Assembly: GCA_934234215.1 (NCBI GenBank)
Contig: CAKQHB010000019.1
Coordinates: 1 to 59,667 of the forward strand
From: an uncultured Cuneatibacter sp.
Lineage (GTDB): Bacteria > Bacillota > Clostridia > Lachnospirales > Lachnospiraceae
Length of the DNA: 59,667 bases
Reading direction: 5' to 3'
Positions 52,915 through 59,667 of the stretch are shown here, one piece after another (the stretch's first letter is position 1; every line of letters starts with the position of its first letter). The notes below the pieces were generated by a model. That model did no database searches. It saw only the letters and a program-made list of their open reading frames with translations, and had not been told where the DNA came from. Made by a program: the position numbers and the translations under genes.

Positions 52915-53664
52915 ATGTTGTATATAGAAAAAGAAGGCTTGCCGAATGATGTAAGCAGGAAAATCATAGAACTGGGTAAAAGCGAAGAATGGAAAAACAT
53001 CAGTGAGGACGATACAAGAGCAATCCGCAATGCCTTTGATAATCATTTCCCGAAGAATGATGTGAAAGCAATTTTACTTCATGAACAACATGGAGTCTGT
53101 GCCTATTGTATGAGGCGAATCCGCATGGATAAGCATTCAAATTCAAGAGTGGAGCATTTTATACCATTGAGCAGGAGCAAAGATCTGGCAATTGATTATA
53201 ATAATATGCTTGGAGTGTGCGATGGCGGTGAGAAGGCCACTGGAAATGAAGGACATGTTCTTTGTTGTGATGCACATAAAAAGGAAACAGAGATTATGAC
53301 TAGTCCTCTCAATAAGGCTCAGATGGATAAGATTGCATATGATTCAGAGGGAAAAATCTATACGGAACCTAGAGATGAGCGGATGGAAAGAGATATAAAT
53401 GAAGTTCTTTTGTTGAATGGAATTCAGAAAAAGGATGGAACAGTGCGAGATACATCCACGGAACTGTTAAAGGGGAGAAAAGATGCCTATGGCAGAGCAA
53501 AGAGAATGATGGAAAGATTGAATACAAAAGGAAAATGTACATCTGCAACGCTAAAAAAGATAATGGACGAGTTATACAATAGAGAAGAAAGAGATGAGTT
53601 TGTCGGTGTTCAGCTCTATTATTTCAGAAAGCATTATAATTCGCTGATTCGTAGAGGTATGTAA
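52915..53664 (+). CDS. ptuB: Septu-type HNH endonuclease (PtuB-like)
   Basis: Nuclease of 249 residues, starting one base after the ptuA stop. HNH/treble-clef features include CAYCMRRIRMD near residue 62, VEHFIPLS with the catalytic His, YNNMLGVCDGG, and a second metal-binding CCDAHKKE. It matches the HNH family found with retron and Septu ATPases. With PtuA it probably cleaves DNA on phage infection. Confidence 0.86.
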   Translation: MLYIEKEGLPNDVSRKIIELGKSEEWKNISEDDTRAIRNAFDNHFPKNDVKAILLHEQHGVCAYCMRRIRMDKHSNSRVEHFIPLSRSKDLAIDYNNMLGVCDGGEKATGNEGHVLCCDAHKKETEIMTSPLNKAQMDKIAYDSEGKIYTEPRDERMERDINEVLLLNGIQKKDGTVRDTSTELLKGRKDAYGRAKRMMERLNTKGKCTSATLKKIMDELYNREERDEFVGVQLYYFRKHYNSLIRRGM

Positions 53665-54040
53665 TACGTGCAGAGCAACTGCACAAATAAACTTGAAAGT
53701 GAAAAATAGATTAAAAATATACAAAATCAGTTAAACAATGAGCTTTTAAAAGAAGATACCTGAATTATTTTGTTACGGGAATAGATTTTTCAAAAAATCT
53801 CTGAACACAGTCAATAGAAAAATAGAGTAATTGAATTCATGAATTTTGCATGATACAATAAAAGTAGTGATATTAATGAGGTTATTGGTGTAGAGTATGA
53901 ATATAGGTAAACACATTATAACAAACATATAATCAACAGAAAATAAAAACTTTAAGACATGACATGGATATAAAGGGTTGTTAAGATGATTTTTGCTTAT
54001 AGTCATGAAATAATAAATAGAAGAGTAGGATTGAGATAAA
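53665..54040. other. AT-rich intergenic region between the Septu pair and the methyltransferase operon
   Basis: This stretch of 376 bp contains no convincing gene. Short peptides such as a 17-codon frame from 53986 lack support. A candidate promoter lies at 53831-53859. The composition is markedly more AT-rich than the core genes, suggesting a boundary between two separately acquired modules. Confidence 0.5.
53831..53859 (+). promoter_or_regulatory. Candidate promoter of the methyltransferase operon
   Basis: TTGAAT at 53831-53836 and TACAAT at 53854-53859 have 17-bp spacing. It gives a leader of about 175 nt before the methyltransferase start, long enough to hold regulation, though none is recognised. 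Confidence 0.5.
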
Positions 54041-55657
54041 ATGAGAGTAGCAGATTTTTTCTGTGGCGGAGGCGGATTTTCGGAAGGCTTTCGTCAAGCA
54101 GGTTTTGATATAGTTTTTGCGGTTGATAAATGGGAACCGGCAGTGGATACATACAAAGGAAATAAACCGGGAGTAAATGTTATTAAAGATGATGTAATTC
54201 GCATATCTAGGTTACCGGATGATGAATTTGAAGCATTAGTGCCTGATTCTGAAGTTATTATTGGATCACCTCCATGCCAATCATTTTCACATTCAAACAA
54301 ATCGGGCAATGCAGATAAGTCTATTGGTATTCAATTAATAGAAGCTTATTTAAGAATAATTGCACGGAAAAAATATAAAAAGGAATCTATACTTCGATAC
54401 TGGGTTTTGGAAAATGTTCCGGCTGTGAAGTCATATATTAAAGAAGAATATACAGCACAAGATCTTGGGTTAGACGGTGATTTTGTTTTAAGACCACATG
54501 ACGGAGCTTCTGGAAAATATAATGCGAAATACTTTGGAGCACCAACCAATAGAGAGCGGTACTTATGTGGCGAATTTCCGAAGCCTGTGGAAATAAGAAG
54601 CGACGCAGATGTGACTACGTTGAAAATGGTACTAGATTCGCTGGGAGATCCATTACGAGAAGATGATAGTTTGGTTACAGATATAAATTACCCAGATTTT
54701 TCGATTAATAATCAGCAGATAACAGATCAACATTATGTGTATGAGCTTGCAGAGTTTGAATGGAAAACGGCTAAGCGTTTAAAACAAGATAAAGGATATA
54801 TGGGGAAAATGTCGTTCCCTGAAAATATTTTAAAACCAGCAAGAACGGTGATGGCAACAATGTCATCGAGTTCACGCGAAGCAATGATTCTTGGATATAG
54901 GGACAACCAGTATCGATTACCGACTGTTCGAGAGGCTGCTTGTATGATGAGTTTTCCAGTAGATTATTGGTTTTATGGAAAGTCAAAGGGAACAAAACAT
55001 ACTTTGGTTGGAAATGCAGTTCCACCTAAAATGTCATATGCTATTGCAAAAGCAATAGCTACTGCAGAGGGGCTTACAGTACCGAACTATTATCCAAGAA
55101 TTATTCATGATGAAAGTATGGAGTTTATTAATCTGAATGGTGCTGCTTTTGAATTGAAAAAAGAACGACCTCGACGGCAAATAGCTAAATTTAAGTATCA
55201 CATTCCGTATTTGATAATTAATATGTTTCGTGTTGAACTTACAAATTATCATTCTGATTTCGAAAAGAAAATTTTCAAATGGGATGTGGAAATTCATTTT
55301 AATCAAGGGAAAACTAGGGCGAGAAAGTACACGCCAATATTAAATTTAAATGATTTGCCAGAAGAGTATCATTTGAAAATTTTGGATTTTACTGATAAGG
55401 TTCGAAGAAAAATACCAGGTGCTAATATGTTTCAACAAGTTTTTTGTATGACATCAGAAATGAAACAGAAAAAAAATTTGATGGGACCCTATGAGCTTTT
55501 GGACTTAGTTAAAGAATTTATCGACAATACTATTCCTGAGAATCGACAGGACGAGTTGATCGTTATTGATGAAGCACCTAACAAGTTACCGTTGGCGATT
55601 ATAGTTGGGTACTATATACTTTTTAGTATTATAAATGAAATGGGAGGGATGAGCTAA
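54041..55657 (+). CDS. C5-cytosine DNA methyltransferase with unassigned C-terminal extension
   Basis: DNA methyltransferase of 538 residues forming 5-methylcytosine. Motif I is FFCGGGGFSEGF (6-17), catalytic Cys79 lies in GSPPCQSFSHS (motif IV), Glu124 in LENVPAV (motif VI), then TNRERYL (motif VIII) and HTLVGNAVPPKMSYAIAKAI (motifs IX-X). A normal enzyme would end near residue 350. Here about 190 more residues follow (from TAEGLTVPNYYPRIIHDE), in which I recognise no domain. It is the first gene of a four-gene operon, overlapping the next start by one base. AT-rich codon use. Confidence 0.88.
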   Translation: MRVADFFCGGGGFSEGFRQAGFDIVFAVDKWEPAVDTYKGNKPGVNVIKDDVIRISRLPDDEFEALVPDSEVIIGSPPCQSFSHSNKSGNADKSIGIQLIEAYLRIIARKKYKKESILRYWVLENVPAVKSYIKEEYTAQDLGLDGDFVLRPHDGASGKYNAKYFGAPTNRERYLCGEFPKPVEIRSDADVTTLKMVLDSLGDPLREDDSLVTDINYPDFSINNQQITDQHYVYELAEFEWKTAKRLKQDKGYMGKMSFPENILKPARTVMATMSSSSREAMILGYRDNQYRLPTVREAACMMSFPVDYWFYGKSKGTKHTLVGNAVPPKMSYAIAKAIATAEGLTVPNYYPRIIHDESMEFINLNGAAFELKKERPRRQIAKFKYHIPYLIINMFRVELTNYHSDFEKKIFKWDVEIHFNQGKTRARKYTPILNLNDLPEEYHLKILDFTDKVRRKIPGANMFQQVFCMTSEMKQKKNLMGPYELLDLVKEFIDNTIPENRQDELIVIDEAPNKLPLAIIVGYYILFSIINEMGGMS

Positions 55658-56952
55658 TGGATGCAGCTACAAGAAAAGCTAAATTAGATGAGCTAAAGAA
55701 AAATGTACTAAATCAGGCAATGACAGGTATTCCGCTGCGGTATAAGGGATCAACAAGGACAGAAAATGTTTGGCGTATTCCTTTAGACTACCTTGTTTAT
55801 AACAAATATAATGGCAGAATTGGCTCCGATGTACTTTCTTATGAAAAGCAGAATGGTGAATTAAATGCAGAGTTGGATTCTGATCGAGAGATTATCGAAA
55901 AATTTTTATACGAATCCAAAGTAGATAGAAATAAAACAACAATGGACAGTTTGTTGAAAATCGGGCAGCAGAAATATGGTATTGTAACAGCAGATGGTAT
56001 TATTGTTGATGGAAATCGTCGAGCTATGTTGTTGAATCGCCTGTTTCATAGGTATGAGGAATATGGTTATTCTTATGCTCAAATAGAAAAATGTCAATAT
56101 TTTTTGGCTATTATACTTCCAGATGATGCGGAAGAAAAAGATATTCAGCAACTTGAAACAATCTATCAAATGGGCGAAGATGATAAACTGGATTATAATC
56201 CAATCGAAAAATATTTAAAATGTAAAGAATTAAAGCGACTAGGATTTACAGAACGGCAAATTGCTGAATTTATGAGCGAAAGAGAAAGCCAAATTGTGGA
56301 GTGGCTTCGAATACTTTCTTTGATGGAAGAGTATTTGCAAGAGTATGGTTATGATGGTATCTATACACGATTGGAAAAAACAGAAGGACCGTTTGTAGAT
56401 TTGGAAAACTATCTGGGAGCTTATGAAAAACGAGGTGCAAATGTCAGAAACGTTGATTGGACATATACAGATTCAGATATTTCAGATTTGAAGTTGGTTT
56501 GCTTTGATTATATTCGAGCGCGTTATGAAGGAAAAGAATTTCGAGATATTGCTAAAACAGGGAAAGACGGGAGTATTTTTTTCTACAAAGATTTATGGGA
56601 TGAGTTTTTAAAACATCATCAAGAGAATACACCTGTTGATGAAGAAACGGTGGAAGAGCTTCGGCGTCGCTGCCCAAATGAGGATTTAAGTATTTTATTA
56701 AAGCAGCGTGATAATAATTGGGTAGAACAATCAAAGGGACCACTTAAAGGAAATCTGAATAGATCTTCAAGACGTTTGGAGGATAAAAGAGATGCTAATA
56801 AACCAGCAGAGCTGATTGAAAGAGCTTTAAGTGCATTGAAAGCAGTAGATTGTGAACAGGATAGTTTTACTGATAATCCGGGCATTAAAAAAATGATTAA
56901 AGAAATTAACAAAATTTCTTGGGATATGAAAAAAATATTGGATTGGAGGTGA
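55657..56952 (+). CDS. ParB/Srx-like domain protein with HTH
   Basis: Protein of 431 residues. The N-terminal part has ParB-like motifs IPLDYLVYNKYNGR (41-54) and ADGIIVDGNRRAML (112-125), where DGNRR replaces the GERR of plasmid ParB and resembles DGQHR-type domains. A ParB-like helix-turn-helix follows (KRLGFTERQIAEFMSE near 193-208). The C-terminal half is helical and unassigned. In the operon it probably binds DNA, or hydrolyses a nucleotide as ParB/Srx folds can; whether it is a nuclease is unknown. Its start overlaps the methyltransferase stop. Confidence 0.7.
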   Translation: MDAATRKAKLDELKKNVLNQAMTGIPLRYKGSTRTENVWRIPLDYLVYNKYNGRIGSDVLSYEKQNGELNAELDSDREIIEKFLYESKVDRNKTTMDSLLKIGQQKYGIVTADGIIVDGNRRAMLLNRLFHRYEEYGYSYAQIEKCQYFLAIILPDDAEEKDIQQLETIYQMGEDDKLDYNPIEKYLKCKELKRLGFTERQIAEFMSERESQIVEWLRILSLMEEYLQEYGYDGIYTRLEKTEGPFVDLENYLGAYEKRGANVRNVDWTYTDSDISDLKLVCFDYIRARYEGKEFRDIAKTGKDGSIFFYKDLWDEFLKHHQENTPVDEETVEELRRRCPNEDLSILLKQRDNNWVEQSKGPLKGNLNRSSRRLEDKRDANKPAELIERALSALKAVDCEQDSFTDNPGIKKMIKEINKISWDMKKILDWR

Positions 56953-56957
56953 ATGCA

Positions 56958-58943
56958 ATGACAAGCATTTCAGTGGACTTCGACGAAAATAAAAAAGAGA
57001 TATATCTTTTAGGAGATATTAAGGGTCTTCGAAAAAATCGTTTTGCATGGAGATATATTCAGGATTATTTAAAGCCGAATGTAGAAGAGAATAGAATTGT
57101 CATTCCAATCGAGGAAAAGGAACCCATCACTATTTTGTCAAATATCAGGGATATGCTGAAAAAATATGGGTTTGGTGAAATATGCAGTAATAGCTCGGAA
57201 AAACTGATTCATGATTTTTATGAGGAAGAGCGACGCTTTGCAGAATTTTCTGATAAAGCCAAGCATATCCGAAATAACGAATGCGATAAAAACGATTTTA
57301 AAAAATTTACAAAATCTGTTGCAGAGAATCTACCAGCTAGAAAATTATACTCGTTGCAGCTTTTGTCTGCCTATCACATGGCGTTTTCTCAAAATGCTTG
57401 TAATTTTTCGGTACCTGGAGCAGGAAAAACAAGTATAGTATATGGAGCATATGCATATCTTCATAATCTATCTGATGAAGATATCAAACATATAGATCGT
57501 TTATTGATTGTAGGACCATTAAGTTCTTTTGGACCATGGGAAATAGAGTTTGAAGCGTGTTTCGGTCGATTGCCGCAAGTAAAACGACTTATTGGTGGGA
57601 TGAGTAAAGATGAAAAAAAGGACTATTTAATTTCAAAGCATCCAGCAGAATTAACTTTGATATCTTATGCATCTTTAACGACTTTACAAGAAGAGATAGG
57701 ATTTTTCCTTAGAAATAATAAAGTGATGGTGGTTCTTGATGAAGCGCATAAAGCAAAAAATTCTGCAGGAGGAGTAATTGCGCAATCTGTACTTGAAATG
57801 TCAAAGTATAGTAAAGCACGTATTGTTCTTACTGGTACGCCTGCACCAAATGGGTATGAGGATATTTACAATATGTTCAGATTTATTTGGCCGAATAGAA
57901 ATGTAATGGGATTTGAAATAAATCAGTTACGAGATATCACAGCAACTGGAGATACGGCAAGAATTGAACGATTGATAGATAATATTTCACCTTATTTTAT
58001 ACGCATACGAAAGAGTGATTTAGATATTCCACCAGCTATAGTTAATCCACCTATATATGTTCCAATGGGAGAATTACAGCAAAAAATATATGATTTTATT
58101 GAGAAAAAATATATGGATGAACTAATAGCTGACAAGGCATCAAACTTATCATCGCGCTTTAAAGCAGCTATGACACAAGCTCGAACAATTCGCTTAATGC
58201 AGGCTGCATCTGATCCAGCTATGCTAAAAAGTCCATTAAATAATTTTTTTGAAGATGAAGAGATTGTGTCAACAGATGTATATCAAGCTATAGATGATTC
58301 TGAAATGTTGAAAGCTATTTTAAACTATGAATCAAAGGAAATACCTTCTAAATACAAGGCAGTGAAAGAATTAGTTAGGAAAATTATATCTAATAATGAA
58401 AAAGTTATAATTTGGGCTACTTTTATTCATACGATTCACAAATTGAAGGAATATCTAGAAGGGGAAGGTATTTGTTGCCAAGAATTGTATGGAGAAACAC
58501 CCGTTGAACGAGAAGGAATGAGTGATGATGAGCTTGCGTTTACAAGGGAAAGAATTGTAAAAGAGTTTCAAAGACCAGATTGCCCATTTAAGGTTATTAT
58601 TGCAAACCCATTTGCTGTAGCGGAATCTATTTCTTTGCATAAAGCATGTCATAATGCAATTTATATTGAACGGTCATTCAATGCAGCTCATTTTGTGCAA
58701 TCTAAAGATCGTATCCATCGTTACGGATTAGAAGCAGGCACGATTACAAATTATTATTATATTTTATCACAAGCCACAATTGATGAAACCATTGACACTA
58801 GACTGCTTGAAAAAGAACGGCGTATGACCGAAATCATGGAAAAATCGCCAATTCCTTTGTTTGATAATGTTTCTGAAAATTTGGGTGATGAGGATATAAA
58901 GGCATTAATAAAAGATTATGTTAAACGAACTAAAAAGTCTTGA
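56958..58943 (+). CDS. SNF2-like DEAH helicase/translocase
   Basis: Superfamily 2 ATPase of 661 residues. The N-terminal 130 residues are unassigned. Walker A VPGAGKTS lies at 152-159, motif II VVLDEAHKAKN at 258-268, motif III LTGTPAPNG at 291-299, and the C-terminal helicase lobe carries VIIWATFIHTI and motifs V-VI (AESISLHKA, QSKDRIHRYG). These features indicate a double-stranded DNA translocase of the SNF2/RapA group. ATG at 56958 has GGAGG at 56944-56948 and sits 5 bp after the ParB-like gene. It is the probable motor of a restriction-like system. Confidence 0.85.
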   Translation: MTSISVDFDENKKEIYLLGDIKGLRKNRFAWRYIQDYLKPNVEENRIVIPIEEKEPITILSNIRDMLKKYGFGEICSNSSEKLIHDFYEEERRFAEFSDKAKHIRNNECDKNDFKKFTKSVAENLPARKLYSLQLLSAYHMAFSQNACNFSVPGAGKTSIVYGAYAYLHNLSDEDIKHIDRLLIVGPLSSFGPWEIEFEACFGRLPQVKRLIGGMSKDEKKDYLISKHPAELTLISYASLTTLQEEIGFFLRNNKVMVVLDEAHKAKNSAGGVIAQSVLEMSKYSKARIVLTGTPAPNGYEDIYNMFRFIWPNRNVMGFEINQLRDITATGDTARIERLIDNISPYFIRIRKSDLDIPPAIVNPPIYVPMGELQQKIYDFIEKKYMDELIADKASNLSSRFKAAMTQARTIRLMQAASDPAMLKSPLNNFFEDEEIVSTDVYQAIDDSEMLKAILNYESKEIPSKYKAVKELVRKIISNNEKVIIWATFIHTIHKLKEYLEGEGICCQELYGETPVEREGMSDDELAFTRERIVKEFQRPDCPFKVIIANPFAVAESISLHKACHNAIYIERSFNAAHFVQSKDRIHRYGLEAGTITNYYYILSQATIDETIDTRLLEKERRMTEIMEKSPIPLFDNVSENLGDEDIKALIKDYVKRTKKS

Positions 58944-59622
58944 ATATCGAGGCGGAAAAGATGGATTGCTTTTCCTTATTTGTAATATTATAGGTCAAGG
59001 GAGCATCAGTAAAAAAGATGCGGAAATTATTTGCGCACATGCAGCAGGAAAGGGCTACTGGCCAATTGAAAGCTTAATTACGTACTGTGTTTCGTTTGGT
59101 TGGGTGCAAATATCTGATGGTATGCTTCGGATATCACCAGAAATTTATAGTGATTTGAATGATAAAGATAAACTGAATAGAGCGCTTATAATATCTACGG
59201 TTGGCCAATTATTTAATATGAAGATAATCAATTCAAATATGTTTTTCTATGATGCGGTTCAAGGACAGTATGTTTTTAAAAATGAATTGTTGCCATTATC
59301 ATTTTCTTGTGTACGGAATGTATTAATTAGTCAAGGTTTTTTGATTCCACAAAGGAAGAAAACAGGAACACAATTTTATGTTGAGCCGACATATGATGAA
59401 TTGATATCTGAGTATTGTAAAAAGCAACGTAAGACATTAACATTGGAAGCATTGAGAAAGAAACTTGAGCATAATGAAATCATAGGTGAAAAGGCAGAGC
59501 TGTTTGCATTAGAATTTGAGCAAAAACGAATAGGGTTTCCGCTTTGCGAGAGGGTAAAACGTATTTCTGAAATTGATGTTGCTGCAGGATATAAAATGTA
59601 CCCTATAGATTGGACAGATTGA
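58918..59622 (+). CDS. Protein of unknown function ending in a partial DUF3883-like domain
   Basis: Protein of 234 residues overlapping the helicase gene by 26 bp. The first 180 residues have no domain I can name, though LPLSFSCVRNVLISQGFLIP suggests a winged helix. The last 60 (ALRKKLEHNEIIGEKAELFA, then RVKRISEIDVAAGY) match the start of DUF3883/NO VEIN C-terminal domains. These normally continue into a PD-(D/E)XK-like core with an E-x-K motif. Here the frame stops soon after AGY, so the nuclease core is missing unless it lies beyond a frameshift or the window edge at 59667. Confidence 0.65.
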   Translation: MLNELKSLEYRGGKDGLLFLICNIIGQGSISKKDAEIICAHAAGKGYWPIESLITYCVSFGWVQISDGMLRISPEIYSDLNDKDKLNRALIISTVGQLFNMKIINSNMFFYDAVQGQYVFKNELLPLSFSCVRNVLISQGFLIPQRKKTGTQFYVEPTYDELISEYCKKQRKTLTLEALRKKLEHNEIIGEKAELFALEFEQKRIGFPLCERVKRISEIDVAAGYKMYPIDWTD

Positions 59623-59667
59623 GTTTTTAAAACCCTTACCATTAGACAGTAAGTTTTAATGAAAACC

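Noticed and set aside
53773..54006. Minus-strand open frame of 77 codons in the AT-rich gap before the methyltransferase
   Set aside because: It has a hydrophobic stretch but no ribosome binding site, and the AT-rich composition makes such frames likely by chance.

Overview
The window reads as a chromosomal segment of an anaerobic Firmicute of class Clostridia, most likely Lachnospiraceae. The evidence is the gene content (pyruvate:ferredoxin oxidoreductase, an ireB-ruvX-rnj-trmR-trhP cluster ordered as in Firmicutes, iscS-thiI, bioY behind a BirA-type operator, a two-carboxylate ATP synthase c subunit), strong AGGAGG-type ribosome binding sites and near-consensus sigma-A promoters. No rRNA, CRISPR array, integrase or complete insertion sequence was seen.

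Layout. 0-4 kb: an FtsX/MacB-type ABC exporter (two permeases and an ATPase), then a remnant of another ABC ATPase. 4-8.3 kb: an SDR oxidoreductase, a structured repeat, and a zinc operon (Fur-family regulator, znuA, znuC, znuB). 8.4-12.5 kb: prmA, rsmE, cysteine desulfurase and thiI. 12.5-20.5 kb: an HPr-like protein without the catalytic His, mtaB, ireB, ruvX, a DUF1292 gene, rnj, an MltG-like stub, trmR, trhP and bioY. 20.5-30.3 kb: AraC regulator, MATE pump, cupin, M16C peptidase, era, recO, a lipoprotein and glyS. 30.6-35.5 kb: Rpn-family nuclease, upp, tRNA-Leu(CAA), a Nif11-like peptide, NUDIX hydrolase, a lipase-like hydrolase and a C26 glutamine-amidotransferase-like hydrolase. 35.7-44.9 kb: a complete F-type ATP synthase operon, then a 5-oxoprolinase operon (pxpBC fusion, pxpA). 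45-47 kb: a scar with LysR and MFS pseudogene fragments, and a double-GNAT gene carrying an in-frame repeat insertion. 47.2-50.8 kb: pyruvate:ferredoxin oxidoreductase.

51-59.7 kb is a defence-type accessory island, clearly more AT-rich than the core. It holds a NADAR protein, a Septu-type pair (PtuA-like ATPase, PtuB-like HNH nuclease), and a four-gene operon I cannot match to a named system: a C5-cytosine methyltransferase with a long unassigned C-terminus, a ParB-like protein with an HTH, an SNF2/DEAH helicase, and a protein ending in what looks like the start of a DUF3883 domain. The operon runs to within about 45 bp of the window end, so it may continue.

Two dispersed repeat families stand out. 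Family 1 (4853-5029 and, inverted, 33635-33804) has a conserved core of about 118 bp enclosed by long palindromic arms whose sequences differ between copies, as if the core had entered the loops of two different terminator hairpins. Family 2 (12527-12640 and, on the other strand, 46267-46398) is a double-hairpin element of about 115-130 bp. One copy is intergenic and the other adds about 43 codons in frame to an acetyltransferase gene.
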